DNA of 64,000 bases from Flavobacteriales bacterium (GCA_023251095.1 JAHEZL010000008.1:62001-126000); one strand, 5' to 3'; shown: positions 17,399 to 25,316, numbered from the stretch's first letter. Notes: generated by a model from the letters alone, not told the origin. Numbers and translations are program-made.

Positions 17399-17776
17399 CT
17401 ATTTGATATCAGGAACCCTGCTGAGTTCCTCGCCTTGGAGGTTTTGTTCTTTTAAAGTCCAGCTGTCGGTTACAGTAGTTTCTAACCAGGCTTTTCCAGA
17501 TTTGCGAAAGACCTGCACTCCCAGTCCGTATTTAGTGCCAAAGGTTTGTTCCAGCTCATCCACAGTCATATCAGGAGTGATAGTGATTTTTCCTTTTTTA
17601 TGAATGCTGCGGCATTCATTTAATGTTTTACTGCCGTGTTTAATAAATTTTTTTGCCGATACACAACCGGGTTTATGGGTGCTGGAAAAAAATTCAATTT
17701 TTAAGTAAGGAAAAAGAGCAGAGAATTCTTCCTGAATTTCCAATATCTTTCTGTTATCGTCAATGCTGATTTTCAT
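17399..17776 (-). CDS. Conserved protein of unknown function in the cco regulon
   Basis: 125 residues, no signal peptide or membrane segment. I do not recognise a domain. Visible features are an N-terminal acidic/amphipathic stretch, IEFFSSTHKPGCVSAKKFIKHG with a single Cys, and a C-terminal beta-rich part (GLGVQVFRKSGKAWLETTVTD). TPDMTVDELEQTFGTKYGL suggests a ubiquitin-like or beta-grasp type fold, but that is a guess. It sits between the response-regulator gene and ccoI, and its own promoter carries the dual-box architecture, so it is probably expressed with the cbb3 system. Confidence 0.7.
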   Translation of the reverse strand: MKISIDDNRKILEIQEEFSALFPYLKIEFFSSTHKPGCVSAKKFIKHGSKTLNECRSIHKKGKITITPDMTVDELEQTFGTKYGLGVQVFRKSGKAWLETTVTDSWTLKEQNLQGEELSRVPDIK

Positions 17777-17805
17777 CTTTATACTTTTTAATTAAGTAGA
17801 TGAAG

Positions 17806-17870
17806 TAAAATTAATGCATCAACTGTGTTAAAAGAATGAGGGAACTTACCAATTGGAGTGATTAGTATCA
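17806..17870 (-). promoter_or_regulatory. Crp/Fnr-type dual-box promoter of the 17.4 kb gene
   Basis: Read towards the gene: distal dyad TGATACTAATCA (17859-17870, overlapping the stop codon of the regulator gene), proximal dyad TAAGTTCCCTCA (17837-17848, one mismatch), -7 element TAATTTTA (17806-17813). Dyad centres 22 bp apart, 29.5 bp from the -7 element: identical geometry to the ccoS promoter. Confidence 0.65.
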
Positions 17871-18926
17871 GTTTTTCATTTTTGCAAGCTTGTCCAAAGA
17901 CAGAATAATGATAGAACTTCCTTTGATATCCACGATGCCTTCGTCTTTAAAATCACTAAGGGTACGAATAGTGGTTTCGGTTGCTGTGCCTGCAAGGTTG
18001 GCTAAATCTTCCCGTGGAATATTCATGCTAAACTGAGTGTCGCCGTCTTTTTTGTATCGTTTGCTAAGAGTGGATAATGCTTCTGCAACTCTTTTTCTTA
18101 CTGAGTTGTAAGCCAATTTAAGGAGTTGTTCTTCTTTTTCTTCCAGGTTATCGGAAATCATTTTGATGAACTTTCTGGAGATTTCCGCATTCTTATAAAT
18201 CAAAGAATAAAAATGTTCTTTTGGGATCATGCAAACTTCAGCGTCTTCCATGGCTGCTGCCGAATCGGAATATTTTGCTTCTTCCAATAAAGCGAGGTAG
18301 CCGAAGAAATCACCTTCTTTATATAAGCCTGTGATGAACTCTTTTCCTTGTTCGTTAGTGCGGTAAGTTTTTACTTTTCCTTTATTGATGAAGAAAATTC
18401 CTTTTGGGTAATTTCCTTCGAAGTAGATGCTTTCTTTTTTCTTGTGTGTTCTTATTTCATTTTCTTCGGAGAGTTTTTTCAAATCTTCAAATTCTTTCGC
18501 ACCTAAAAGAAATTCAGAAAGTCCTTGTGCATTTTTTGCAAATTCCATTTTTGCAACATCCGATTTTTTTAAGCGACTTTCAATAGCATTGAGCAATTCA
18601 ATATTATCGAAAGGTTTGGTTAAGTAGTCATCTGCACCCATTTCCATTCCTTTGCGCAATTCGCTTCTTTCGGCTTTTGCGGTAAGGAAAATAAAGGGAA
18701 TGGTAGAAGTTTCGGTGTTTTTAGAAAGCAGGTGCAACACGCCGTAGCCATCCAAAACCGGCATCATGATATCACAAATAATCAAATCGGGTTTGTCTTT
18801 AAGCGCAAGCTCAACACCTTCTTTTCCGTTTTTTGCGGTAATTACGTTGTAATTGGAAAGGGAAAGAATTTCCGCTGTATTTTCTCTTACGTCGTTGTTG
18901 TCTTCTATTAAAAGTATTTTCTTCAT
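17868..18926 (-). CDS. Response regulator fused to a Crp/Fnr-type transcription factor
   Basis: 352 residues. Residues 1-120 are a CheY-like receiver with acidic pair E8/D9, phospho-acceptor D52, T82 and K104 (YLTKPF). Residues about 130-255 are a cyclic-nucleotide-binding-type beta roll. Residues about 270-345 are a Crp/Fnr winged helix with recognition helix around TATETTIRTLSDF, keeping the family Glu and Arg. In the phosphate-binding cassette the sequence FGYLALLEEAKYSDSAAA lacks the Glu and Arg that hold cAMP in Crp, and no Fnr-type Cys cluster is seen, so control is probably by phosphorylation. Translation is coupled to the kinase gene (4 bp overlap). Best candidate for the regulator that binds the TGA-N6-TCA boxes nearby; that link is inferred. 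Confidence 0.88.
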   Translation of the reverse strand: MKKILLIEDNNDVRENTAEILSLSNYNVITAKNGKEGVELALKDKPDLIICDIMMPVLDGYGVLHLLSKNTETSTIPFIFLTAKAERSELRKGMEMGADDYLTKPFDNIELLNAIESRLKKSDVAKMEFAKNAQGLSEFLLGAKEFEDLKKLSEENEIRTHKKKESIYFEGNYPKGIFFINKGKVKTYRTNEQGKEFITGLYKEGDFFGYLALLEEAKYSDSAAAMEDAEVCMIPKEHFYSLIYKNAEISRKFIKMISDNLEEKEEQLLKLAYNSVRKRVAEALSTLSKRYKKDGDTQFSMNIPREDLANLAGTATETTIRTLSDFKDEGIVDIKGSSIIILSLDKLAKMKN

Positions 18927-20125
18927 TGCGGTAATGATATGGTAAATATTGTTCCTTTATTTTCTTCACTTTCAAATTCAATTGCGCCATTCATTAACTC
19001 GGCATAGCGGGCAACAATGCTGAGTCCTAAACCGGTTCCCTGAATATGAGTGGCATTGTGTCCGCGGAAAAATCTTTCAAATAAATTTTTCTGATCGGCT
19101 TTAGAAATTCCAATGCCATTGTCTTTCACTGAAATTTTAACGGAGAGATTTTTCACTTCAGAGTTCACTTCAATGTTTTTTCCTTCCGGTGAAAACTTAA
19201 TGGCATTTGACATGAGGTTGAATAAAATATTTTTCAATATTTTTTTATCCAGATGTGCAGTTTCTTTGCCTGTGTGGGTGTATAAAATTTTATGAATGGT
19301 GGTCAGTTGCTGCATTTCACCTATAGTTTCGCTAATGAAAGATTTTAAATTTATTTCTTCAGGAGAGTTTTCCAGTTTACCTTCTTCGAGTTTACTTACC
19401 GATAAAAAGTCGTTCAATATATCAGTGAGATTATTAATGGAATTTTTAATTTTCCCCACATGCTTGTCTTGATTTTGTTTGTCGTTTTTTTCGCCGTATA
19501 AAGTCACCAGTGACAATGACGACATCATGGTAGTAAGGGGAGTGCGAAACTCATGAGAAGCCATAGATACAAAACGCGATTTCATTTCGTTGAGTTCTTT
19601 TTCTTTGTCCAAAGCGTCATTCAGTTCCTTTTTTGTTTTTTCCAGTTCTTCAACAGCTTCCTCTAAAATCATGGTGCGGTTTTTAACCTGTCTTTCCAGT
19701 TCACTGGAATAAGTTTTTAATTTTTCTTCGGCTTGCTTTCTAACAGTGATATCAATAATGAAAGCAATTACAAATTTCCCTTGAGGGGAGGCATAAGGAC
19801 TCAAGCTTATTTCAACGGGAAATTCCGTCCCGTCTTTTTTTAAACCAAAAAGATTCATTCCTGCACCCATGGATCGGGCATGAGGATTACTATGAAATTT
19901 ATCTCTGTGTCCAACGTGTTTTTCCATTAAACGTCTTGGTACCAATGTTTCAATTCGTTGTCCAATCAGTTCATTTTCTTCATAGCCGAAGAGTTTTGCT
20001 CCGCTGGGATTTATGCGTGTTATTTCGCCTTTGTCATTAGTTACCAAAATACCTTCGGTAGCATAAAGAAAAAGAGCTTCAATACCTTCTTTAGTTTCCA
20101 TTTTATGGTTGAATGAATTATTCAT
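18923..20125 (-). CDS. Soluble PAS-domain sensor histidine kinase
   Basis: 400 residues, no transmembrane segment, so it senses an intracellular signal. A PAS domain (about 12-128) is followed by a coiled coil (130-185), HisKA with H191 in SHEFRTPL, and HATPase with N307, DNGIGI (335-340) and GTGLGLS (363-369). In the PAS domain His70 lies 27-29 residues before KDG, the spacing I recall for the heme ligand His200 of FixL, while the distal Arg position is Met90. Heme binding is therefore possible but unproven; many non-heme PAS domains share this wording. Partner of the adjacent response regulator. Probably co-transcribed with the two small membrane proteins upstream. Confidence 0.9.
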   Translation of the reverse strand: MNNSFNHKMETKEGIEALFLYATEGILVTNDKGEITRINPSGAKLFGYEENELIGQRIETLVPRRLMEKHVGHRDKFHSNPHARSMGAGMNLFGLKKDGTEFPVEISLSPYASPQGKFVIAFIIDITVRKQAEEKLKTYSSELERQVKNRTMILEEAVEELEKTKKELNDALDKEKELNEMKSRFVSMASHEFRTPLTTMMSSLSLVTLYGEKNDKQNQDKHVGKIKNSINNLTDILNDFLSVSKLEEGKLENSPEEINLKSFISETIGEMQQLTTIHKILYTHTGKETAHLDKKILKNILFNLMSNAIKFSPEGKNIEVNSEVKNLSVKISVKDNGIGISKADQKNLFERFFRGHNATHIQGTGLGLSIVARYAELMNGAIEFESEENKGTIFTISLPQ

Positions 20126-20170
20126 GTCTAAAGTAGATATTTTATAGGTAAAACAACCTGGCGCTGAAGT

Positions 20171-20293
20171 TTAATTTTTTTCTTGTTTTTGTTTGTTGTT
20201 AACCAAGGCTTTAATGGCGCCTGATAAAGCAAACAGAGACAATATTACTATTGCAGCTAAAAGTCCCAAAATATAATAATGTGCTGTATTCAT
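20171..20293 (-). CDS. Small single-helix membrane protein (40 aa)
   Basis: The ATG at 20293 opens a 40-residue frame: short N-terminus, one hydrophobic helix (YILGLLAAIVILSLFALSG) and a basic/polar tail (NNKQKQEKN). Located 6 bp downstream of the other small membrane gene and 45 bp upstream of the kinase. No family is recognised. Its place in an operon led by a dual-box promoter suggests a role linked to respiration or signalling by the kinase. Confidence 0.55.
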   Translation of the reverse strand: MNTAHYYILGLLAAIVILSLFALSGAIKALVNNKQKQEKN

Positions 20294-20299
20294 AAAAAA

Positions 20300-20476
20300 T
20301 TATTTAGAGTTTTTCATTCCAAAAAACATAGCCGATAACGTTCCGAAAATGGTGAGTAAAAACATCACTAAAGTGAATTTTGGTTTAGTAATGTCAATTT
20401 GCATATAAGCATAACGGAAAGGGCCAATAATCACTACTGTAGCGATTATAATGGCAATGAGTTTGTTTTTTGTCAT
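20300..20476 (-). CDS. Small two-helix membrane protein (58 aa)
   Basis: 58 residues from the ATG at 20476 (an upstream ATG at 20512 would lie close to the -7 element). Two hydrophobic stretches: LIAIIIATVVIIGPF and FTLVMFLLTIFGTLSAMFF. No recognised domain. First gene downstream of the divergent dual-box promoter and of an apparent operon with the 40-residue protein, kinase and regulator. A decayed copy of its promoter and first 20 codons is present at 34042-34189. Confidence 0.65.
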   Translation of the reverse strand: MTKNKLIAIIIATVVIIGPFRYAYMQIDITKPKFTLVMFLLTIFGTLSAMFFGMKNSK

Positions 20477-20495
20477 GAGTGTATATTTAATCCTC

Positions 20496-20590
20496 CAAAG
20501 TTCTTTATACAAGGTGTAAAGGGGAATGAGGTGTATCAGGACAGGATATGACGGATGTCATAATTCGCTAAAATCAAGTGATTAACTTTG
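20496..20590. promoter_or_regulatory. Divergent promoter sharing one pair of Crp/Fnr-type boxes
   Basis: Two dyads, TGAGGTGTATCA (20527-20538) and TGACGGATGTCA (20549-20560), with centres 22 bp apart. Leftwards, GAACTTTG (20496-20503) begins 29.5 bp from the near dyad, serving the small membrane protein operon. Rightwards, a perfect TAnnTTTG (TAACTTTG, 20583-20590) lies 28.5 bp from its near dyad and ends 5 bp before the ATG of the RNase gene, implying a leaderless or nearly leaderless mRNA. Confidence 0.72.
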
Positions 20591-20595
20591 GCTGC

Positions 20596-21960
20596 ATGAG
20601 CGAAATAAAAATTCATTTCTTAGGAGCGGCCGGAACGGTTACCGGGTCAAAATATCTGGTAGAGGTTGGGAGTAAAAAAATACTGATCGACTGCGGACTC
20701 TTTCAGGGAATTAAAAAACTGCGTCAACTTAACTGGGATAATCTTCCGCTGAATGTGGGGGAAATTGAGTGTGTTTTAATTACGCACGGACATTTAGATC
20801 ATTGCGGATTTTTGCCCAGATTGGTGGAAATGGGTTACCAAAACCGGATTTACGGGACAGCACCTACTTTGGAAATTGCCGAAATTATTTTGCGCGACAG
20901 TGCTAAAATTCAGGAGGAAGATGCAGAAAGAGCCAATAAAAAAGGCTATTCCAAACATCATCCTGCAAAAGCACTTTATACGATTGAGCAAGTTGATAAA
21001 GCTGTTGCGCATTTCAGGGCGATAGAAGAAAACTACTGGATGGAGATCAGTAAAGACATAAAAGTACGATTCACTTATGCCGGACATATTTTAGGAGCTG
21101 CTACTATTGAGTTGGATATAAAGGGTAAAATATTTGTTTTTTCAGGTGATATTGGAAGGGAAAATGATCTTATCATGTTTCCGCCAAAAACGCCTGAACA
21201 TGTTGATGTTCTTTTTATTGAAAGCACTTATGGTGATCGTTTGCACACCAAAGAAAATATTGAAGATCGTTTGATAAAAATCGTCAATGAAACTATTGCT
21301 GCCGGGGGAACACTCATCATTCCAAGTTTTGCGGTGGAGCGAACACAATTGCTAATGTATCTGTTGTGGCAAATGAAAGTGAAAAAACAAATTCCGGATG
21401 TGCTGATGGTAATGGACAGTCCGATGGGCGCCAATGTAAATAGAGTTTTTCAGCACCATATCAAATGGCAAAAGCTTTCTATGGATGACTGCAACGCGAT
21501 GTGCAACTGTTTTGTGGAAACCAAAGATTTTAAAGAATCATTGTCCATCGTTCATGATGAAAGACCAAAAATCATTATTGCCGGAAGCGGTATGATTACC
21601 GGCGGCAGGGTTTTAGCTTATTTAAAAGAGTATATCTCCAATCCGAAAACAACAGTGCTTTTGGCAGGATTCCAATCTGAAGGAACCCGTGGCCGTCAAT
21701 TGTTACGAGGTGCGGCAGAGATTAAAATATATGGAAGATATTATCCTGTTAATGCCCGTATTGAAGAGATTGGCGGATTAAGTGGACATGCTGATCAAAA
21801 GGGATTAATGCATTGGATGTCGCAAATTAAAAACAAACCCGAAAAGGTTTTTATTGTTCATGGCGAACCCCAATCTTCTGATGTGCTGAGGGTGAAAATT
21901 GAAAGTACATGGGGCTGGAACTGTGTGATACCGCAATTATGGGAAACTATCGACTTGTAG
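20596..21960 (+). CDS. Beta-CASP metallo-beta-lactamase ribonuclease (CPSF73-like)
   Basis: 454 residues from the ATG at 20596; an in-frame GTG at 20578 precedes the -7 element and is rejected. The start FLGAAGTVTGSKYLVE, the zinc motif HGHLDHCG (64-71), the downstream His in FTYAGHILGA and Asp in FSGDIGRE, the beta-CASP domain, and the C-terminal GLSGHADQ and VHGEPQS motifs define the bacterial/archaeal CPSF73-like (RMMBL) family. These are cytoplasmic zinc-dependent RNases involved in RNA processing or decay. It is transcribed divergently from the sensor operon by shared boxes, which suggests RNA turnover is adjusted with the respiratory switch. Confidence 0.92.
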   Translation: MSEIKIHFLGAAGTVTGSKYLVEVGSKKILIDCGLFQGIKKLRQLNWDNLPLNVGEIECVLITHGHLDHCGFLPRLVEMGYQNRIYGTAPTLEIAEIILRDSAKIQEEDAERANKKGYSKHHPAKALYTIEQVDKAVAHFRAIEENYWMEISKDIKVRFTYAGHILGAATIELDIKGKIFVFSGDIGRENDLIMFPPKTPEHVDVLFIESTYGDRLHTKENIEDRLIKIVNETIAAGGTLIIPSFAVERTQLLMYLLWQMKVKKQIPDVLMVMDSPMGANVNRVFQHHIKWQKLSMDDCNAMCNCFVETKDFKESLSIVHDERPKIIIAGSGMITGGRVLAYLKEYISNPKTTVLLAGFQSEGTRGRQLLRGAAEIKIYGRYYPVNARIEEIGGLSGHADQKGLMHWMSQIKNKPEKVFIVHGEPQSSDVLRVKIESTWGWNCVIPQLWETIDL

Positions 21961-22078
21961 CACTAAATAAAAATGCAAAGGCAAGAAGTATTCGGTTCAT
22001 GATCTTTTTTTATAAAAATACCAAAGGCAATCATTTGACAATAACAGAGATAACGAATGCCTGCTCTTCATTATCATT

Positions 22079-22723
22079 TTATTTTTGAGGTGCAATTCTT
22101 CGCATCATGCCGTATACCAACAAACTGATGATTGATGCGAAGAAACACCAAACAGAAACAATGTAGTCTTCATAAAATATAGTGGTAACGATGTATGATA
22201 TTAGGATAGCACTGCCAACGATCCACATCTTTTTTATGGATGAAGCAAGAGGGGGGGCTATAGTGGAAATCACATAAAGAGCTCCTCCGTAAAGACTAAG
22301 AAAGGCGGGGTAATCCTGTTCGTAGGAAATATGATAACCAATGATTTTAGCTTCAACATTATAAACCATCAGGCAGTAGCCTAAATAAACAGAAACTATT
22401 GTTCCGATGCCCAATAATATTTTTTGACCTTTTTTACGTTGTTCATTTTTTTCAAGTTTGTAAATGGAGAGCGGTACCCATACCGGCCATACCACTTGTG
22501 CAAAAAACAGGAAAAGGTAAGTTGTAAATATATGTATTGAGGAAAATGCAGGGTTTGAAAATGACAGCCATAAAAACCCTTCCGTAATTTGTTGAACGGC
22601 AAAAATCAACGGAATACTTGCAAAAATAATTTGTGAGGGTGTTTGTACTTTTTTTAAAGAGATAACACCTATTACAGAAAGAACAATACCTGCCCCAAAA
22701 CTTGCATTGGCTGAAAAACACAT
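22079..22723 (-). CDS. DUF6629-like integral membrane protein
   Basis: 214 residues with about seven hydrophobic helices. The N-terminus MCFSANASFGAGIVL and the segment PLIFAVQQITEGFLWLSF resemble a family I recall as DUF6629, whose function is unknown. Inner membrane. Upstream is an AT-rich 90 bp gap, then the K+ channel gene in the same orientation. No dual-box promoter is seen in front of it. Confidence 0.7.
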   Translation of the reverse strand: MCFSANASFGAGIVLSVIGVISLKKVQTPSQIIFASIPLIFAVQQITEGFLWLSFSNPAFSSIHIFTTYLFLFFAQVVWPVWVPLSIYKLEKNEQRKKGQKILLGIGTIVSVYLGYCLMVYNVEAKIIGYHISYEQDYPAFLSLYGGALYVISTIAPPLASSIKKMWIVGSAILISYIVTTIFYEDYIVSVWCFFASIISLLVYGMMRRIAPQK

Positions 22724-22815
22724 AAGTTATAGTTTATAAATGATTTGTAAAAAAACAATTCAGCAAATATTTATAAACCAGCAGGAAAGCCATTTGCAAT
22801 AACTTTTTGCTTAAA

Positions 22816-23130
22816 TTAATTACCCTCTCTTTTACTAAAGGATTTTGAATAGTGATGGTATAGCGTATTGATGAATGTTAAAATGATGCCAATGCCAATG
22901 ATGATATAAAATATTGTAAATATTTTTCCCGGATTGGTTTTTGGGTAAAAGTCCCCGTAAGCTACTGTAGTCAGGGTAGTAATGCAGAAATATAGTGAAT
23001 CCAGCCAACTCCAATTTTCAATATAATGATAGCTTATTGTGCCAATGATTAATATAATGAAAGTAGTAATTAACAAATCCCGATAGCCTTTATCCATAAT
23101 GAAAGAAAGTATCGTTCGGAAGAAAATCAT
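22816..23130 (-). CDS. Two-helix potassium channel subunit
   Basis: 104 residues from the ATG at 23130. The longer frame to 23175 runs through the terminator hairpin of the upstream gene and is rejected. Two transmembrane helices (about 19-37 and 72-95) flank a pore loop with selectivity filter TTVAYGDFYP, close to the canonical TVGYGD but with Ala for the first Gly. This is the KcsA/Ion_trans_2 type; four subunits form a pore. No cytoplasmic RCK domain is attached, so gating is not visible. Inner membrane. Confidence 0.85.
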   Translation of the reverse strand: MIFFRTILSFIMDKGYRDLLITTFIILIIGTISYHYIENWSWLDSLYFCITTLTTVAYGDFYPKTNPGKIFTIFYIIIGIGIILTFINTLYHHYSKSFSKREGN

Positions 23131-23146
23131 AGGATTGGATTTTAAA

Positions 23147-23174
23147 TGTCCTCCCGATGTAAACCGGGAGGACA
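23147..23174 (-). terminator. Terminator hairpin after the T9SS protein gene
   Basis: The arms TGTCCTCCCG (23147-23156) and CGGGAGGACA (23165-23174) are perfectly complementary around an 8-base loop, starting 5 bp after the stop of the 23180-24553 gene. On the minus strand it is followed by a short T-rich stretch (TTTAAAAT). Confidence 0.65.
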
Positions 23175-23179
23175 ATAAA

Positions 23180-24553
23180 TTATTCTTTTATAAATTTATT
23201 TTTTGTATAACCTTCAGCACTTATTATTTCATAAAAATATATTCCTGAAGACAATTTGCTTACATCAAGAGTCACTGAATTTGCGTTTACAGTGAAGTCG
23301 ATTTTTTCTGTTTTTCTTCCTGAAACGTCATACAAATTCAAGATTGTTTGGCCGCTGATGTTTTTTTCGGAACGGATGAAAACTACATCTTTGGCCGGAT
23401 TAGGGTAAGAAGTACTTTGTACAGAAGTATTGCCGATTTCAAAAATTCCTACAGAAGGATCAGATTTCAACCAGAGTTTATCAATATATAAAACACTGCC
23501 TACGTTTGCTTGTGTAGAATACCAGGAAGAAGATTGAATTTCAATACTAAGAGTGTCCGCTTTTACAGGATAACCCGCTTGAAAAGGAAATTCGAAATAA
23601 GTGTAGTTGGGAGTAGCAACAGTAAATATTTTATTACCAGAACCTTCACTATAACCACCAGTAGTAATTTGCATATGAATGGTTGCAGTATCATTACCTA
23701 CCGGAAAAAATTTGTAATATCCACAAAGTGTATCATTGATATTTCCGGTATATGGTCGTCCACCTTTTGGTCCTTGATGGGTCATTTGTCCGGTAGTAAT
23801 TCCCGATTGGCTCAGAATGGTTGTTTCCAAACGAACTGCATAAGTTCCTTCATAACTGCTTGTAGATTTGCTAACTCCTTCTCCCCATGTACCCCAATTT
23901 ACAGGAACATCATTGGTTAAAGCGGTCCAATTTTCAAATTCATTGTTGGCCAATTGCTGAGTGATACCTGATCCAGTGAAAATCAATTGATCCAATTCTA
24001 AAAAGCTTCCGTTTTGAACTCCAACATTGGACATTAAGTTACTTGCTGCTGCTGCAATAATAACAGTGTCGGGTGTAACCGAAAGTGAAAGAGGAATAGA
24101 AAAAGAAATAAAAGTGTTTTGACTTCCTGTTCCTTTTATTTTTAAAAGATCAGTACTTACAACACTTCCTCCTTTTTTAAATAGCACTAGAATTAACGCA
24201 GTATCATTTACAGGTAAGTTGTAACGATAGTATCCTGTTAGGGCACTTGGTTTTTGTGAATAAGGAGCTCCACCTGATTCTCCCTGAGGACTGCCATTGG
24301 AAAAGTATGCATAAGAAGTATCACCATTTAAAGTTGATGTTTGTAATCGTATTGCAAAACCGCTATAACCGCTCACTTTGCTAACAGGTGCAATTCCCAA
24401 TCGGGAAAGCCCATCCTTGTTTTGTGTTTCCCATGCTTCGGGTTCATTATAAGAAGTTGAATTCCAGTTTTCAAAATCGCCGTTAGGTACAACTTGTGCG
24501 TAGGTATCCATTTGTGATGCAACAGCAATCGCAATGAGTAATAACTTTTTCAT
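23180..24553 (-). CDS. Secreted protein with duplicated NGDFENW domain and T9SS sorting domain
   Basis: 457 residues. Signal peptide to about residue 19 (…DTYAQ). Two tandem homologous domains of about 180 residues follow: the first opens VPNGDFENWNS, the second NNEFENWTA. Each has a W-rich start, a GGxPYxxxxxxLxGYY motif and an end giving a beta-sandwich-like pattern, similar to the secreted carbohydrate-metabolism (PCMD-like) domains; the match is not certain. The C-terminal 75 residues are a T9SS type A sorting domain (SYPNPAKDVVFI, LSSGIYFYEI). Cell surface or secreted; probably binds glycans. Own terminator downstream, and separated by another terminator from the coiled-coil gene upstream. 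Confidence 0.75.
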   Translation of the reverse strand: MKKLLLIAIAVASQMDTYAQVVPNGDFENWNSTSYNEPEAWETQNKDGLSRLGIAPVSKVSGYSGFAIRLQTSTLNGDTSYAYFSNGSPQGESGGAPYSQKPSALTGYYRYNLPVNDTALILVLFKKGGSVVSTDLLKIKGTGSQNTFISFSIPLSLSVTPDTVIIAAAASNLMSNVGVQNGSFLELDQLIFTGSGITQQLANNEFENWTALTNDVPVNWGTWGEGVSKSTSSYEGTYAVRLETTILSQSGITTGQMTHQGPKGGRPYTGNINDTLCGYYKFFPVGNDTATIHMQITTGGYSEGSGNKIFTVATPNYTYFEFPFQAGYPVKADTLSIEIQSSSWYSTQANVGSVLYIDKLWLKSDPSVGIFEIGNTSVQSTSYPNPAKDVVFIRSEKNISGQTILNLYDVSGRKTEKIDFTVNANSVTLDVSKLSSGIYFYEIISAEGYTKNKFIKE

Positions 24554-24666
24554 AATTTTTTTATTTAAGATTTAAGCAATGTTAGCTCAAAAGAGGTGGT
24601 ATGGAAATGATAGCGCTTAGTGAAGAATATGATTATAAACAGCTCTAAAAATATTTTTCCAATAAA

Positions 24667-24694
24667 ATGCCCGCATAATTTATCATGCGGGCAT
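24667..24694 (-). terminator. Terminator after the first coiled-coil gene
   Basis: Perfect arms ATGCCCGCAT (24667-24676) and ATGCGGGCAT (24685-24694) with an 8-base loop, 22 bp after the stop codon at 24717; on the minus strand it is followed by TTTTATTGG. Confidence 0.75.
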
Positions 24695-24716
24695 CAGTAA
24701 CTTGCGTAGCTACTGT

Positions 24717-25316
24717 TTATACAAAAGCTTTCTTCAAATGTTTATAAGCATTTTTAATTTCAGTGCTGAAGTTTTCTGCTTTGCTGAAAGCCGTGGATTT
24801 ATTGCCTGAAATTTTTTCTTTCATTTTTTCTACTTGTTTTAAAAAATCGGCTTTTTTGACTTCAAATTCTTCTTTGATATCAACCTTTTTAAGCTCAAAG
24901 TGAAGTCGGAGAATCTCGAGTTTGATTTTAAATCGTTCAATTTCATGTTGCAGTTTAGCGTGTACTTCCGCAGTGAAAGGATTGTTCTCTAATTCTTTTT
25001 CAAGATTGTTGAGGGCACGTGTGATTTTTTTCTTCTGTTCGTTAAAAGCATCAATGGTATCGGCCTTTCCGAGAGTCAGTTGTAATTGCAATTCTTCTAA
25101 ACGTGTTTGCAATTCATCTTTTCCCCCTTTTAGTTCGTTGACTTTAAGTTTGGTTTCGTGAAGCAGTTTGTTGAATTTTTTCTTTGTTTCTTCGTATTTG
25201 TCCTTTACTTCGGCTTTTCCGAGCGCGAGCTGCAATTGAAATTCTTCCAACTCAATCTGAGCTTTTTTGATTCCACTGATGAGAGTATTTGCGATTTTTG
25301 CGGTTGTAGTTTCCAT
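24717..25316 (-). CDS. Coiled-coil protein with three internal repeats (paralogue A)
   Basis: 199 residues, highly charged, no signal peptide or membrane helix; almost all predicted helix. A 26-residue unit occurs three times (about 23-48, 73-98, 133-158), with pattern LEExQLQLxLGKAxxxDxxx followed by ExKKKF. It differs from paralogue B at 33330-33929 at about 23 of 199 positions with no gap. No known domain; apolipoprotein/phasin-like helical bundles are one possible comparison. It lies downstream of the secreted 303-residue protein gene in the same direction and may be read from the same dual-box promoter at 26.4 kb. Confidence 0.75.
   Translation of the reverse strand: METTTAKIANTLISGIKKAQIELEEFQLQLALGKAEVKDKYEETKKKFNKLLHETKLKVNELKGGKDELQTRLEELQLQLTLGKADTIDAFNEQKKKITRALNNLEKELENNPFTAEVHAKLQHEIERFKIKLEILRLHFELKKVDIKEEFEVKKADFLKQVEKMKEKISGNKSTAFSKAENFSTEIKNAYKHLKKAFV

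Noticed and set aside
23131-23175. N-terminal extension of the K+ channel
   Set aside because: The codons lie in the terminator hairpin of the preceding gene and add a non-hydrophobic leader not expected for the family.
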